Shown in pieces: positions 27,621 through 36,834 of a stretch of 42,726 nt of DNA. How positions within the stretch are numbered: position 1 is the first letter of the stretch; each line of letters starts with the position of its first letter. This stretch comes from Lachnospiraceae bacterium (GTDB taxonomy: Bacteria > Bacillota > Clostridia > Lachnospirales > Lachnospiraceae): assembly GCA_017480195.1 (NCBI GenBank), contig JAFVBE010000004.1:1-42726 (forward strand), given 5' to 3'. Both the position numbers and the translations under genes were made by a program. Below the pieces are notes generated by a model, which ran no database searches, was not told the DNA's origin, and worked only from the letters and a program-made list of their open reading frames with translations.

Positions 27621-28976
27621 TTATCCCTTGCCAAGCAAATTACCAAGCACATCCTTGGAGTTTATCCTGTTACCCTTAAAAAGTGATGTCATCTTGTATA
27701 TACGACCTGCTATCGTTACAAATACCAGCGTAAATATTATCATTATAATAAATGATATAATGCCTTCTGCAAGACCTGCCTGTCCTAAGCTTAAATCCGC
27801 CGGCATTATAAGTGCTGCTGTGAACGGTATGAATTTTAACACAGCAGGAGCCCTGCCCTCTAAGCCGCCTAAACCAAATAATGCAAAGAAGCTTATAATA
27901 AGCGGAAGTACAAATATCGTAGTCTTATTACCGGCATCCTCCTTGCTGTTAGATAAAGCTCCAGCTATGGCAGCTATAGAGGAATACATCACAAATCCGA
28001 ATATTATAAATAATACTGCAAGTATAACATTTACCGGTCTGAATATATTAAGCTCCTTCATCGCATCAAAGAATAACACAATTCCAAGATGACTGTCAGG
28101 GAAAAGCTGTTTTGTAATTTTAGTACCTATGAACATTCCCAAGCTTATAGATAATACCCAGGACATAAGCTGTAAAAGTCCTGCTAAGATACAGCCTAAC
28201 AGCTTACCGAAAATAAGCGACTCAGGCTTAAGTGTAATAAGCATGGTATCCATAAGCTTTGATTCCTTCTCCATAATCATGTTCATGGTAATGGTATTCC
28301 CGTACATAAGAATCATAAAATAAAGCAGCATCAGGCTTATATAGGGCATGGCAAATCTGAATATCTCAAGAACTTCATCCGTTGCCTTCTCATCGTTTTT
28401 CTCAACCTGTGAGCTTAAAGAATAACCGTCCATATAACCTGTCTCGTCGTAGGTTTCATATTCATTCGGAAGGCTCAGCTTATTTAATGAATAAAAATCA
28501 ATTCCGGAGACAAGTATCAGAAAATACTGCTCGTACTTATCCACGAATTCAAAATAATTCTTCGCATCTTCATTATCTATATTGGATTTCTCAGGGATAA
28601 TTATACTGACATTAACACTTGATGTGTTCTCTTCAAAAAGCAATACCAGGCTATCCTCTCCTGAATCTTCACATGCATCTTCTGCGGACTTTGCACTAAC
28701 ATATCTGATATCATCATAATTCTCCTCATGCAAAAGATTGAGTTGTTCCATAGCTATCTCATTATCCGAGACTTCATTTACATAATATATAGTCTTTGCA
28801 CCACAGGCATCTATAGCTTTGTCCTCATCATCTGATTTTGCCGCACATGAAATAAGCATAATTACCGATGGGACTATCAATAGAAGAAGTGAAACAATTA
28901 TGGTAAATATCTTATAAGCCTTACTTGTCTGATTATGAAATGTAAATCGTACGACCTTAGAAAAATTCCTAAACAT
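27621..28976 (-). CDS. ABC-2 type export permease, second of a pair
   Basis: The 451-residue protein has an N-terminal TM segment (about 24-44), an extracellular region (about 45-205) and six TM segments, with the NatB-type block NTITMNMIMEKESKLMDTML after the second TM. It resembles its neighbour at 28978-30303 in size and layout, so the two likely form a heterodimer driven by the ATPase at 30296. GGAGGG precedes ATG; the intergenic gap is 1 bp. The substrate is unknown. Confidence 0.9.
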   Translation of the reverse strand: MFRNFSKVVRFTFHNQTSKAYKIFTIIVSLLLLIVPSVIMLISCAAKSDDEDKAIDACGAKTIYYVNEVSDNEIAMEQLNLLHEENYDDIRYVSAKSAEDACEDSGEDSLVLLFEENTSSVNVSIIIPEKSNIDNEDAKNYFEFVDKYEQYFLILVSGIDFYSLNKLSLPNEYETYDETGYMDGYSLSSQVEKNDEKATDEVLEIFRFAMPYISLMLLYFMILMYGNTITMNMIMEKESKLMDTMLITLKPESLIFGKLLGCILAGLLQLMSWVLSISLGMFIGTKITKQLFPDSHLGIVLFFDAMKELNIFRPVNVILAVLFIIFGFVMYSSIAAIAGALSNSKEDAGNKTTIFVLPLIISFFALFGLGGLEGRAPAVLKFIPFTAALIMPADLSLGQAGLAEGIISFIIMIIFTLVFVTIAGRIYKMTSLFKGNRINSKDVLGNLLGKG

Positions 28977-28977
28977 A

Positions 28978-30303
28978 TCAGTTTCCCTCCTTTGCCAGCT
29001 TCAATATCTCCTTAAGCTTAAGTGTCTTACTGTCATTGACTATAAGCTTCCTGTAAACCTTTGCGCACAATATGAACAAAAGATATAAAAATCCTATCTG
29101 AATTATAAGCGATATGCCGAATACCACAGCGCTTATCCTTCCACATACGAAGTAAATCGGCGCAACATAAGACGATATAAAAGGTACCAGCGAAAGAATT
29201 ATGCCAACACTCTGCTTCTCGACAGTAGGCACAATAAATGCTATAAAATATCCTACAAAGGCAAATATCATTACCACGCCAAGCGCCTGCCCTGCATCCT
29301 CAAGCCTCGTGCACGCACTACCCATTATACCTGATATAATAGCATACATAAGATATGCTATTATCAAGGTTATAAGCAATATGATTATTTTCCCTGCACC
29401 TAAATCAAATATCCGACCAAAGTTAAGCAGCGAAGTCACTGCCTCAGACTTTGGAGGAACTATGGATTTTACAAGCTTATCCGTAAATATCGCCAAAACT
29501 ATTCCCGTTACAAGCATAGACAATACATAGGTCATCATGGCAAATATCTTACCCATCACAAGTGCCAGTGGTCTTACACTTACAAGCAGATTCTCAACAA
29601 GCTTCGACGACTTTTCTTCTATAACCGAATTAACTATAGCACCGGTACTGATTGATACAATGAATAAAATCATAACCGCATAGATTGCCATATATCCCTC
29701 GACATCTCCTGAAGTATATGAGCCACTTGAAATAATCCTGTAATCCCCCTCTGTATATACCGTACCCATGTACATAGTCTTATTTAACACGGCAATATCT
29801 TCATCCGAAATATCCGCATCAATCCTTCTTGCCTGTACGAATTTATCTGATATATATTCTGATATTCCGTCTATCTCATTTGCAGATATCTTAGAATTAT
29901 CGGAGATAACACCATTAATAATATAGCCTTCCTCCATAGAAAAGGTTATATCGACAAACACCTCAGTCTCATTAAGTGAGGTGATACCATCTACAAATTC
30001 AACCGGGACATCCTTATATGAGGTCTTGGATAATTCCATTATCTCCTCATTAAAATCAATATCGGTTTTGTTGAATATATAAATATTACTTACCTCTGTC
30101 TCACCGGAATATACTACATCATTCCCCTGAACTGCACTTACACCTATGTTCCCGGAGAGATATGTTATAGGTCCCATAAATGCTATGAGCAGCACGAATA
30201 CAATAAAATTAGTCCTGTATGTCTTGCTCTTGAAGGTCTCCTGTAAGGTGAATTTATATACCTTATTCATCCCCTTCATACTGTATATACTATCCTTATT
30301 CAT
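28978..30303 (-). CDS. ABC-2 type export permease, first of a pair
   Basis: The 441-residue protein has TM1 near 31-50, an extracellular region of about 160 residues, and six TM segments, including the block TGAIVNSVIEEKSSKLVENL that marks NatB-type permeases. It overlaps the ATPase gene by 8 bp, with GGAGGTAGG upstream of ATG. It likely exports an unknown substrate with the adjacent permease. Confidence 0.9.
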   Translation of the reverse strand: MNKDSIYSMKGMNKVYKFTLQETFKSKTYRTNFIVFVLLIAFMGPITYLSGNIGVSAVQGNDVVYSGETEVSNIYIFNKTDIDFNEEIMELSKTSYKDVPVEFVDGITSLNETEVFVDITFSMEEGYIINGVISDNSKISANEIDGISEYISDKFVQARRIDADISDEDIAVLNKTMYMGTVYTEGDYRIISSGSYTSGDVEGYMAIYAVMILFIVSISTGAIVNSVIEEKSSKLVENLLVSVRPLALVMGKIFAMMTYVLSMLVTGIVLAIFTDKLVKSIVPPKSEAVTSLLNFGRIFDLGAGKIIILLITLIIAYLMYAIISGIMGSACTRLEDAGQALGVVMIFAFVGYFIAFIVPTVEKQSVGIILSLVPFISSYVAPIYFVCGRISAVVFGISLIIQIGFLYLLFILCAKVYRKLIVNDSKTLKLKEILKLAKEGN

Positions 30304-31240
30304 CAGCGCCTACCTCCTTGACAAATATCTCATGTAAGGAAAGCTCTGATAAGTCGAATTTTATCACATTTATTTTATTCTCAACAAGCTTCGCCAAAAG
30401 CTCATTCGCCTGTGCGTCTCCCGTAACCTTAAGGCTGTACTCACACTCCTTGTCAGTAAGCACGGTAATGCCCATCTTGTCTATGATACTGCGACAGTCC
30501 TGTTCACACTTAAGGTTAAGGTTTACTCTGCCATAGCCCTTCTTAATCTCATTCAGGTTACCCTTAACTACAGCCTTAGCCTTGGATAATATCGTTATAT
30601 CAGTACAGAATTCTTCAACCACTGCCATCTGATGACTCGACATAATAATAAATTTGCCTGCCTCTATCTGCTCACGAACAACATTCTTCAATATGTCAGT
30701 ATTAACCGGATCAAGTCCGGAAAATGGTTCGTCAAGCACTATAAGTTCCGGGTCAGACAGCATGGCAATAAGGAACTGTATCTTCTGCTGATTACCCTTC
30801 GAGAGCTGATCAGGGCTCTTAGGCTTAACCTTTTTCTTTCTGCCTTTCTTGTCCTCACTCGCTGTCGGATACAGGTACTCATCAAGCTTAAGTCTGTCAG
30901 ACCAATAGCGTATCTTCTCATCTAATTCATCCTCCGGTACATCACGCAATCTGCCAAAATATTTAATCTGATCCATAAGAGGATACTTGAGATACAGACC
31001 TCTTTCCTCAGCAAGATAACCTATATTACAAGTCTCAAAGCTAAGCGGTCGGTCATTCCACAACACCTCTCCCGTATTCTTATCAAGCATATCCAGTATC
31101 ATACGAATAGTGGTTGTCTTGCCTGCTCCATTAGTACCAAGAAGTGCGTACACTCCCGGTTTATCCATCTCAAAGCTTATATGGTCAACAACCGTCTTAT
31201 CTCCGTATTTCTTAGATAAATCCCTAACAATAAGTCCCAT
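30296..31240 (-). CDS. ABC exporter ATPase (NatA-like)
   Basis: The 314-residue ATPase has Walker A GTNGAGKTT (34-42), IGYLAEERGLYLK in the Q-loop region, signature LSKGNQQK, Walker B LIVLDEPFSGLDP and H-loop SSHQM. A lysine-rich insert (SEDKKGRKKKVKPKSPD) precedes the signature, unlike the paralogue at 15093-16142. RBS GGAGGGAG lies before the ATG. It starts a three-gene exporter operon after the terminator of the two-component system. Confidence 0.93.
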   Translation of the reverse strand: MGLIVRDLSKKYGDKTVVDHISFEMDKPGVYALLGTNGAGKTTTIRMILDMLDKNTGEVLWNDRPLSFETCNIGYLAEERGLYLKYPLMDQIKYFGRLRDVPEDELDEKIRYWSDRLKLDEYLYPTASEDKKGRKKKVKPKSPDQLSKGNQQKIQFLIAMLSDPELIVLDEPFSGLDPVNTDILKNVVREQIEAGKFIIMSSHQMAVVEEFCTDITILSKAKAVVKGNLNEIKKGYGRVNLNLKCEQDCRSIIDKMGITVLTDKECEYSLKVTGDAQANELLAKLVENKINVIKFDLSELSLHEIFVKEVGADE

Positions 31241-31310
31241 TATTTCTCCCTCCGTAAAACAAAACTAAATTTAAGTATAGCATAACAGTAGATATTTTTC
31301 CACAAAATAA

Positions 31311-31350
31311 CTGCCACACCTTAATGCCTTTGGGCATCTTGATGTGGCAG
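31311..31350 (-). terminator. Terminator after the sensor kinase gene
   Basis: An 8-bp outer stem CTGCCACA/TGTGGCAG and an inner ATGCC/GGCAT stem are followed on the minus strand by TTATTTTG. It separates the two-component operon from the ABC operon. Confidence 0.8.
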
Positions 31351-31367
31351 TATGTATTAGGGATAAT

Positions 31368-33986
31368 TTATGCTCTTGGTATATGAAGCTCGACTTTGAA
31401 TAAATCTCCGTCTACGGTTATCTTTATATCGCCTCCCTGAAGTTCCATAAGGCTTTTTGCTATGGAAAGTCCAAGTCCGCTTCCTTCGGTATTCCTTGAA
31501 CGGTCGCCCCTTGTAAATCGTTCCATCAGCTCTTCTCCCGTGATGTTAAGCTCCTGTGAGGAGATATTCTTAATCATAACAATCAGGAATTTTCCTGTAT
31601 CGTCATTTTCTATGTTGATGTACACTCTTGTATTATCCTGAGCATATTTCTTAATATTGACAAACATATTGTCGAAGACTCTGTAAAGATGTCTGCCGTC
31701 AGCCATTATATGAGTGTCCTCAACATGGTTATTAACCTTAAGCTTCAAGCTCTTAGCGGCAAACTGCTCCTCATATTCACCATTAATCTGAGTAAGAATA
31801 ACATCTAAGTCTATCCTCTCCGTATTAACCTCAATATTACCGGTTGACGCCTTCGATGCATCTATCAAATCCACGATAAGCTTCTTAAGTCTCTGTGACT
31901 GTCGGTTTAAAACCTCTATATATTCCTTAGCTTTATCGTTATCTATCTCTTCCTTGTTGAGCAAATCAACATAATTAATTATGGAGGTAAGAGGAGTTTT
32001 TATATCGTGCGAGACATTTGTTATAAGCTCAGTCTTCATCATCTCAGACTTCATCTGTTTATTAACTGCGCTTTCGATTCCGTCACTTATATTCGACAAA
32101 TCCTCTGCATAGCCCTTAAATGCTCCATACATATGAGTGGTGTCCAGTTCTCCGCCCACGTCGCCGTCTGCCAAAAGCTTGGTGTATTCCTTTAGCTTCC
32201 TTATGCTTATAACCGAATATGCCAGAATAAATGCAACTACTATCTTTTCAAGCACAATAAACATAGCTGTATTAGGCGCACTTTCGTTTGTTGCCAGTAG
32301 GAGCTCTACAAATGCCACTGCTCCTATACATAGTATGTATTTGGCATAGAGGTGTATATGCTGCCACAGGTATTTTATGACACCGCCAAGCTTTACAAAA
32401 AGCTTCTTAAGGAGCCTTCCAACAAAGCTTAACAACCTGCATATGACCATTTTTTTAAGAAATGCAAAGCCTTCACATTTCAGTCTTACAACCGTTGAAT
32501 AGAATATGTATGTAAAAAATGCAACTATGGATATTATAATCGCACCCAAAACAACAGATTCAATGCTACCATAATATACCCATTGTCCATCAAACCAGTA
32601 AAGCATAATTAATACAAGAAATCCAAAGACAACCCATATAATATCATAAGGAATCCTGTCAAAGAGTCCAAGAGAAACCTCTTCCTTATTCTTCTTATAG
32701 CCTGCAACGGCGATAAGAAAACCTCCCGATACCAGAAGCAGTATTACCGAAATAGCAAATACCGGTATCGCTGCCGAAGAAAGTAAATCTATATATCTTA
32801 ACATAAGCGAATTATAAAATGCATCATAAGCCGTAAGCTCAGATTTTACACACCAGTCTATCTCAACTGTAGCTGTCCTGTAGACATAGGTATCAATATA
32901 TACTGTGTTAATTTCATCAACATACCCAAGATAATTCTCTATATTATAATCAGCATAGACACGCTCCATCTGTCTGATATATGAAGCTACCTCATCAATG
33001 TTCTGTAAAATGTAATAATATGTTCCGTCAGTTATTACATATATATCATAGCTGTCAAATATGCCATTATCAAAACTGTAAAATTCTAGCTCGTCCATCA
33101 TCTCACGCTGTTTTACTATATCATAAAATTCAGTATAATCATGGTATATATATTCATATCCGTCTCCATAATGTACCCGGTTTTCATCATATGCATAGCT
33201 GTAATCATATGCAGTGGTTACATCATCCCAGTCAATCTCAGACACAGTTATGTCATAGTCCATAGCCTCTCCGCTGTCAAAAGATTCATTTTCTGTCTCA
33301 GCCAACATCTCATCATCATACAAATATTCCTCGTCCACATAATCTATCTGCGGCACATCCCTATTTGTAAAATAATCATAACCATACTCGCTAATAAAAT
33401 TATATCGTAGTATGTTGACAATATTAGCATTTATTAAAAAAACATCAGCATAATCTGATTCATACCATATACCACTTCCAAGATAATCTGTATCAAAAAG
33501 CCCAAGATTCTTCAAATCTTCAAAATCAAGCAGCATATATGCAGTAGACTTAATGATATCCTGTTTGGACAAACTGCGTTCATAATATTCATAATCTTCA
33601 TCAATATTTATCTGTGCAAAGTAGGAGTTTCTGTATTGATAATCCTCTGTATCATAATTCGTAAGTACCGGATAAACCAGAGGTTCACTTACAATCTGTG
33701 CCATAAAGGAATAGTTCATATTCTCCTCAGAGAAAAAATCATGGTCAGAATAAGTATCTTCCCCATTTATGTATCTTTTATAGTAATCAAGCACCCAGTC
33801 ATTATACTGTGGTGCGATAGACTCTATAATCTCATTCTTAAGCCCCTCCTTGCCGCGCTTTGTTAGGGCATGTTCTACATAAAGGCTCACTGAGACAATA
33901 CCGCTTATCATAGTAGCTAAAAGCGATACCATAAAGACTATTACAATTACAATCTTAAATAATGTACTTTTCCTTAATTTGTCCAT
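31368..33986 (-). CDS. Sensor histidine kinase with large extracellular domain
   Basis: The ~872-residue kinase has TM1 (about 7-30), a ~385-residue extracellular domain very rich in Y, D and E, then several TM segments (about 420-625). It ends with HisKA (SHDIKTPLTS, His about 658), N-box DNMFVNIKKYA and the ATP-lid GSGLGLSIAKSL. The G1 Asp box is not canonical (KNISSQEL), as in some related kinases. ATG at 33986 follows AAAGGAAG; the upstream in-frame codons to 34007 lack a site. It follows the response regulator by 13 bp and should phosphorylate it. The ligand is unknown. Confidence 0.93.
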   Translation of the reverse strand: MDKLRKSTLFKIVIVIVFMVSLLATMISGIVSVSLYVEHALTKRGKEGLKNEIIESIAPQYNDWVLDYYKRYINGEDTYSDHDFFSEENMNYSFMAQIVSEPLVYPVLTNYDTEDYQYRNSYFAQINIDEDYEYYERSLSKQDIIKSTAYMLLDFEDLKNLGLFDTDYLGSGIWYESDYADVFLINANIVNILRYNFISEYGYDYFTNRDVPQIDYVDEEYLYDDEMLAETENESFDSGEAMDYDITVSEIDWDDVTTAYDYSYAYDENRVHYGDGYEYIYHDYTEFYDIVKQREMMDELEFYSFDNGIFDSYDIYVITDGTYYYILQNIDEVASYIRQMERVYADYNIENYLGYVDEINTVYIDTYVYRTATVEIDWCVKSELTAYDAFYNSLMLRYIDLLSSAAIPVFAISVILLLVSGGFLIAVAGYKKNKEEVSLGLFDRIPYDIIWVVFGFLVLIMLYWFDGQWVYYGSIESVVLGAIIISIVAFFTYIFYSTVVRLKCEGFAFLKKMVICRLLSFVGRLLKKLFVKLGGVIKYLWQHIHLYAKYILCIGAVAFVELLLATNESAPNTAMFIVLEKIVVAFILAYSVISIRKLKEYTKLLADGDVGGELDTTHMYGAFKGYAEDLSNISDGIESAVNKQMKSEMMKTELITNVSHDIKTPLTSIINYVDLLNKEEIDNDKAKEYIEVLNRQSQRLKKLIVDLIDASKASTGNIEVNTERIDLDVILTQINGEYEEQFAAKSLKLKVNNHVEDTHIMADGRHLYRVFDNMFVNIKKYAQDNTRVYINIENDDTGKFLIVMIKNISSQELNITGEELMERFTRGDRSRNTEGSGLGLSIAKSLMELQGGDIKITVDGDLFKVELHIPRA

Positions 33987-33999
33987 TATTACACTTCCT

Positions 34000-34689
34000 T
34001 TATTCAAACTTATATCCCTGTCCCCACACTACTTTTAAATATCTTGGTTCAGAAGGATTAATCTCGATTTTCTCCCTCAAATGTCTGATATGTACCGCAA
34101 CCGTTCCTTCCGCTCCAAGCGGTGCATCCTGCCATACCTCTCTGTATATCTGCTTCGGCGAATAAACCACTCCCGGATTCTCCATAAGAAGCTTCAATAT
34201 CTTGTATTCTATCGGTGTGAGCGCTATCGGATTACCGTCAGAGGTCACGCTCTTCGCCTTGTCATCAAGCTCTATGCCTCTTATAATCAGCTTGTCCTTC
34301 TTGTCATTTATAGCACTGCTGCCAAGCGTGATATATCTTCTTAGCTGCGCCTTAACTCTTGCGATAACCTCCACAGGATTAAACGGCTTCGTTATATAAT
34401 CATCAGCTCCCACGCTTAAGCCTAAGACCTTATCAGTATCCTCGCCCTTAGCCGTAAGGAGTATGATAGGAAGATTGCTTTTCTTTCTAATCATATTCAT
34501 GGCAGTAATTCCGTCCATTTCAGGCATCATAATGTCAAGAAGCACAAGCTGTATATCATTGTTCTCTACCATCTCAACAGCCTGAACACCATTATATGCC
34601 TTGTAAATATTATATCCTTCACTCTCAAGATATATGGTAAGCGCCTCAACTATATCTTTTTCATCATCACATACTAATATGCTGTACAT
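34000..34689 (-). CDS. OmpR-family response regulator
   Basis: The 229-residue protein has a receiver domain (phosphoacceptor D52 in LLDIMMPEMDG, T in LLTAKGED, K in ITKPF) and a C-terminal winged helix (about 130-229; LTPIEYKILKLLMENPG, AEGTVAVHIRHLREKIE, GQGYKFE). It is first in the two-gene operon with the kinase at 31368. TTTTAAG direct repeats upstream (34729-34782) may be its own binding sites. Confidence 0.96.
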   Translation of the reverse strand: MYSILVCDDEKDIVEALTIYLESEGYNIYKAYNGVQAVEMVENNDIQLVLLDIMMPEMDGITAMNMIRKKSNLPIILLTAKGEDTDKVLGLSVGADDYITKPFNPVEVIARVKAQLRRYITLGSSAINDKKDKLIIRGIELDDKAKSVTSDGNPIALTPIEYKILKLLMENPGVVYSPKQIYREVWQDAPLGAEGTVAVHIRHLREKIEINPSEPRYLKVVWGQGYKFE

Positions 34690-34713
34690 TTTACCCCTCC
34701 TCTATATGTCACA

Positions 34714-34782
34714 TTATGTCAGATATTCATTTAAGAAAAAAGTCGGTAATGTTTTAAGAAAGTTTTAAGTTTTAATTTTAAG
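34714..34782 (-). promoter_or_regulatory. Candidate response-regulator binding repeats and promoter
   Basis: Four copies of (T)TTTAAG occur at 34729-34735, 34752-34758, 34763-34769 and 34776-34782, with 11-13 bp between the last three, the spacing of OmpR-type tandem sites. A CATAAT -10-like box lies near 34714-34719 with no good -35, as expected of an activated promoter. Confidence 0.5.
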
Positions 34783-34806
34783 AAAAAGGAATCAAAGAAC
34801 CCCAGA

Positions 34807-35700
34807 CTATAACATATTGTACAGATCCGGTCTTCTGTCGTTTCTTAAAGGAAATGCAGTTCTTAGTTCCTGCACATCATTTAATATATCATAAATTAAT
34901 ATGGCATCCTCTGCTTCCCCATTATAGGAATTCACATCAATCATATTATTATTTATATCGAGTATTATGGTCGGCATTTGCATCTCTCCGGCAGGATTAA
35001 ATATCACGGAATGTCCGCTGTAGTACTTGTCGTTCATCATACCCGCACAGTTTATCCCTGCTATATAGCACTGGTTTTCTATGGCTCTTGCTCTAAGCAG
35101 TGTATCCCAGTGCATAACCCTTGATGCCGGCCAGTTAGCAGGCACGATAATCATATCTGCCTGCTCAGAGAGCTTCGTAAATATCTCGCCGAATCTTAAG
35201 TCATAACAGATAGCAGTTCCTATGGAAAAATTTGAGAATTTACAGACAGACAGCTTATCCCCACCTCTAAAATACTTATCCTCATTATCATAACTGAAAG
35301 GGTGTATCTTAATATAGTCTGATTCGATAAGCTCATTTCGCCCTACATCTCCGTCCTTTTGGGCTATTGCTATGGTCTGCTTGGGATTTCGCCCTTCACC
35401 CCCGTCCCCAGGGACAATGGTGTAGTGATTTTCGCATAATGAGTCCTCGCCCTTTTTTGTCCAACCGACACCTATAGATATGCCGTAGCTTGAAGCAAGC
35501 TTCTTAATCTGCTCTACTGTATAGTTATCTGATTCTGCAGTGTTATCAGTATTCATCGAAAATCCTGTAAGTGACATCTCAGGAAGCAGAAGCAGATTCA
35601 CAGCTTTATCTCGTAATAAATCAAGGCACAATCTTACTTTATCTAAGTTTTGTGCCTTATCCTCCCATATTATATTCATTTGAAAAAGTGCGGTTCTCAT
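34807..35700 (-). CDS. Carbon-nitrogen hydrolase (nitrilase superfamily)
   Basis: The 297-residue enzyme has the Glu-Lys-Cys catalytic set: E41 in LLLPEMSLTGFS, a Lys in the central region, and Cys in AICYDLRFGE. Members hydrolyse amides or nitriles, such as omega-amidases, amidases and N-carbamoyl hydrolases. The exact substrate cannot be told; omega-amidase-like is plausible. ATG at 35700 follows GGAGG by 7 bases, preferred over the ATG at 35730. Confidence 0.88.
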   Translation of the reverse strand: MRTALFQMNIIWEDKAQNLDKVRLCLDLLRDKAVNLLLLPEMSLTGFSMNTDNTAESDNYTVEQIKKLASSYGISIGVGWTKKGEDSLCENHYTIVPGDGGEGRNPKQTIAIAQKDGDVGRNELIESDYIKIHPFSYDNEDKYFRGGDKLSVCKFSNFSIGTAICYDLRFGEIFTKLSEQADMIIVPANWPASRVMHWDTLLRARAIENQCYIAGINCAGMMNDKYYSGHSVIFNPAGEMQMPTIILDINNNMIDVNSYNGEAEDAILIYDILNDVQELRTAFPLRNDRRPDLYNML

Positions 35701-35758
35701 ATATATCCTCCTTACATAATGTCGGAGCATTAAGAAATTTATGCTTAATTCATATCCA

Positions 35759-36673
35759 TCATAGTGTATTTAAGAATCTTCCAACCTCTGTCCACGCATT
35801 CATGGACTCCGGCATAAGCTTAGCCCCCATCTGGAACACATGGAACATTCCGTCGTATATCGAAAGCTTAACCTGCACACCTGCCTCCTTAGCCTTATCT
35901 GCGACAAGTGTCGAGTCGCTTAAAAGCATCTCATTTGAGCCCACCTGTATAAGCATAGGCGGAAATCCTGTAAAATCTCCATATAACGGAGAGATATATT
36001 TATCTCCCTTGTCAATGCCTTCTACATACGGATTATCATATATCAAATTCTGTGTCTCATTTCCAAATACCGGGTCTACACTGTAGTTATCCTTGTAAGA
36101 GCTTCCGGTTGACAGAAGGTCTGTCCATGGTGACATAGCAACAACTGCATGTGGCAGCTTCCTATTATTATCTTTGAGACAATGACATAGCGCCATGGCA
36201 AGTCCTCCGCCGGCGGAATCACCGGCAAGTATTATCCTATCCTCAGTATATCCCTGCTCTAATATCCAGTCGTATGCAGCAACTGCGTCAGCAAGTGCTG
36301 CCGGATGCTTATACTCCGGTCCAACTCTGTAATCAGGTGTAAGTACACTCGCACCCTTGCTTACCTCACCATAAAGCCCGGCCATAGTACGATATATATT
36401 TTTAAACGCACCTATATAACCGCCTCCGTGAAGCTGCAATATAATCTTGTCCGACGGATTATCAAAGGTCTCCTTATCCACCCATTCAAGAAGCTCCATA
36501 GGGAAATTCTCTGTATCAATACGAGTCTTCTTCAAATGCTCAGGATATCTGAAATTTTTATCAAAATCGCTGTCAGGTCTTTTCTCTTCTCTTAAGTGTG
36601 TGCGTAGATAACTGTTTTTATTAAATTCTGATATAACCGTAATAACCATCTTGGCACGTCTGCTTGGTTCCAT
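35759..36673 (-). CDS. Alpha/beta hydrolase, HSL/esterase family
   Basis: The 304-residue enzyme has the oxyanion motif HGGG (82-85), nucleophile S153 in GDSAGGG, acid in the region after FPPMLIQVGSNEMLLSDS, and His in DGMFHVFQMG. It is an intracellular carboxylesterase or lipase-like enzyme of unknown substrate. I chose ATG at 36673 because AGAAGGAG lies upstream; the longer frame to 36742 runs through the repeat cluster at 36693-36833. It follows the zinc-ribbon and acyltransferase genes on the same strand. Confidence 0.9.
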   Translation of the reverse strand: MEPSRRAKMVITVISEFNKNSYLRTHLREEKRPDSDFDKNFRYPEHLKKTRIDTENFPMELLEWVDKETFDNPSDKIILQLHGGGYIGAFKNIYRTMAGLYGEVSKGASVLTPDYRVGPEYKHPAALADAVAAYDWILEQGYTEDRIILAGDSAGGGLAMALCHCLKDNNRKLPHAVVAMSPWTDLLSTGSSYKDNYSVDPVFGNETQNLIYDNPYVEGIDKGDKYISPLYGDFTGFPPMLIQVGSNEMLLSDSTLVADKAKEAGVQVKLSIYDGMFHVFQMGAKLMPESMNAWTEVGRFLNTL

Positions 36674-36692
36674 TTTCTTTCTCCTTCTTGTA

Positions 36693-36833
36693 GCTTGGTT
36701 TTCGCTTTGGCTCGCCACCTCGCAAGCTCGTGTCTTCGACACTTTATTGTCTGCTGCGCAGACTGCTTGCTCGTCAATTCGCCGCTAAAACTCAAATGCC
36801 TGCTTCGCAGTCGCTTGGTTTTCGCTTTGGCTC
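36693..36833. repeat. Direct repeats with a cluster of tiny hairpins
   Basis: A 21-bp sequence (start GCTTGGTTTTCG) occurs identically at 36693-36713 and 36813-36833. Between them are three small perfect hairpins with 3-nt loops: GTGTC/GACAC (36730-36742), GTCTGC/GCAGAC (36749-36763) and CTGC/GCAG (36800-36810). The block separates two genes of one apparent operon. It looks like a dispersed intergenic repeat rather than coding DNA. Confidence 0.75.
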
Positions 36834-36834
36834 A

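Noticed and set aside
36592-36795. Minus-strand frame running through the repeat cluster
   Set aside because: It overlaps the esterase start and reads through the direct repeats and hairpins; low-complexity translation without family resemblance.
36693-36833. CRISPR-like repeat
   Set aside because: Only two copies of the 21-mer, spaced 120 bp apart, with no spacer array and no cas genes.
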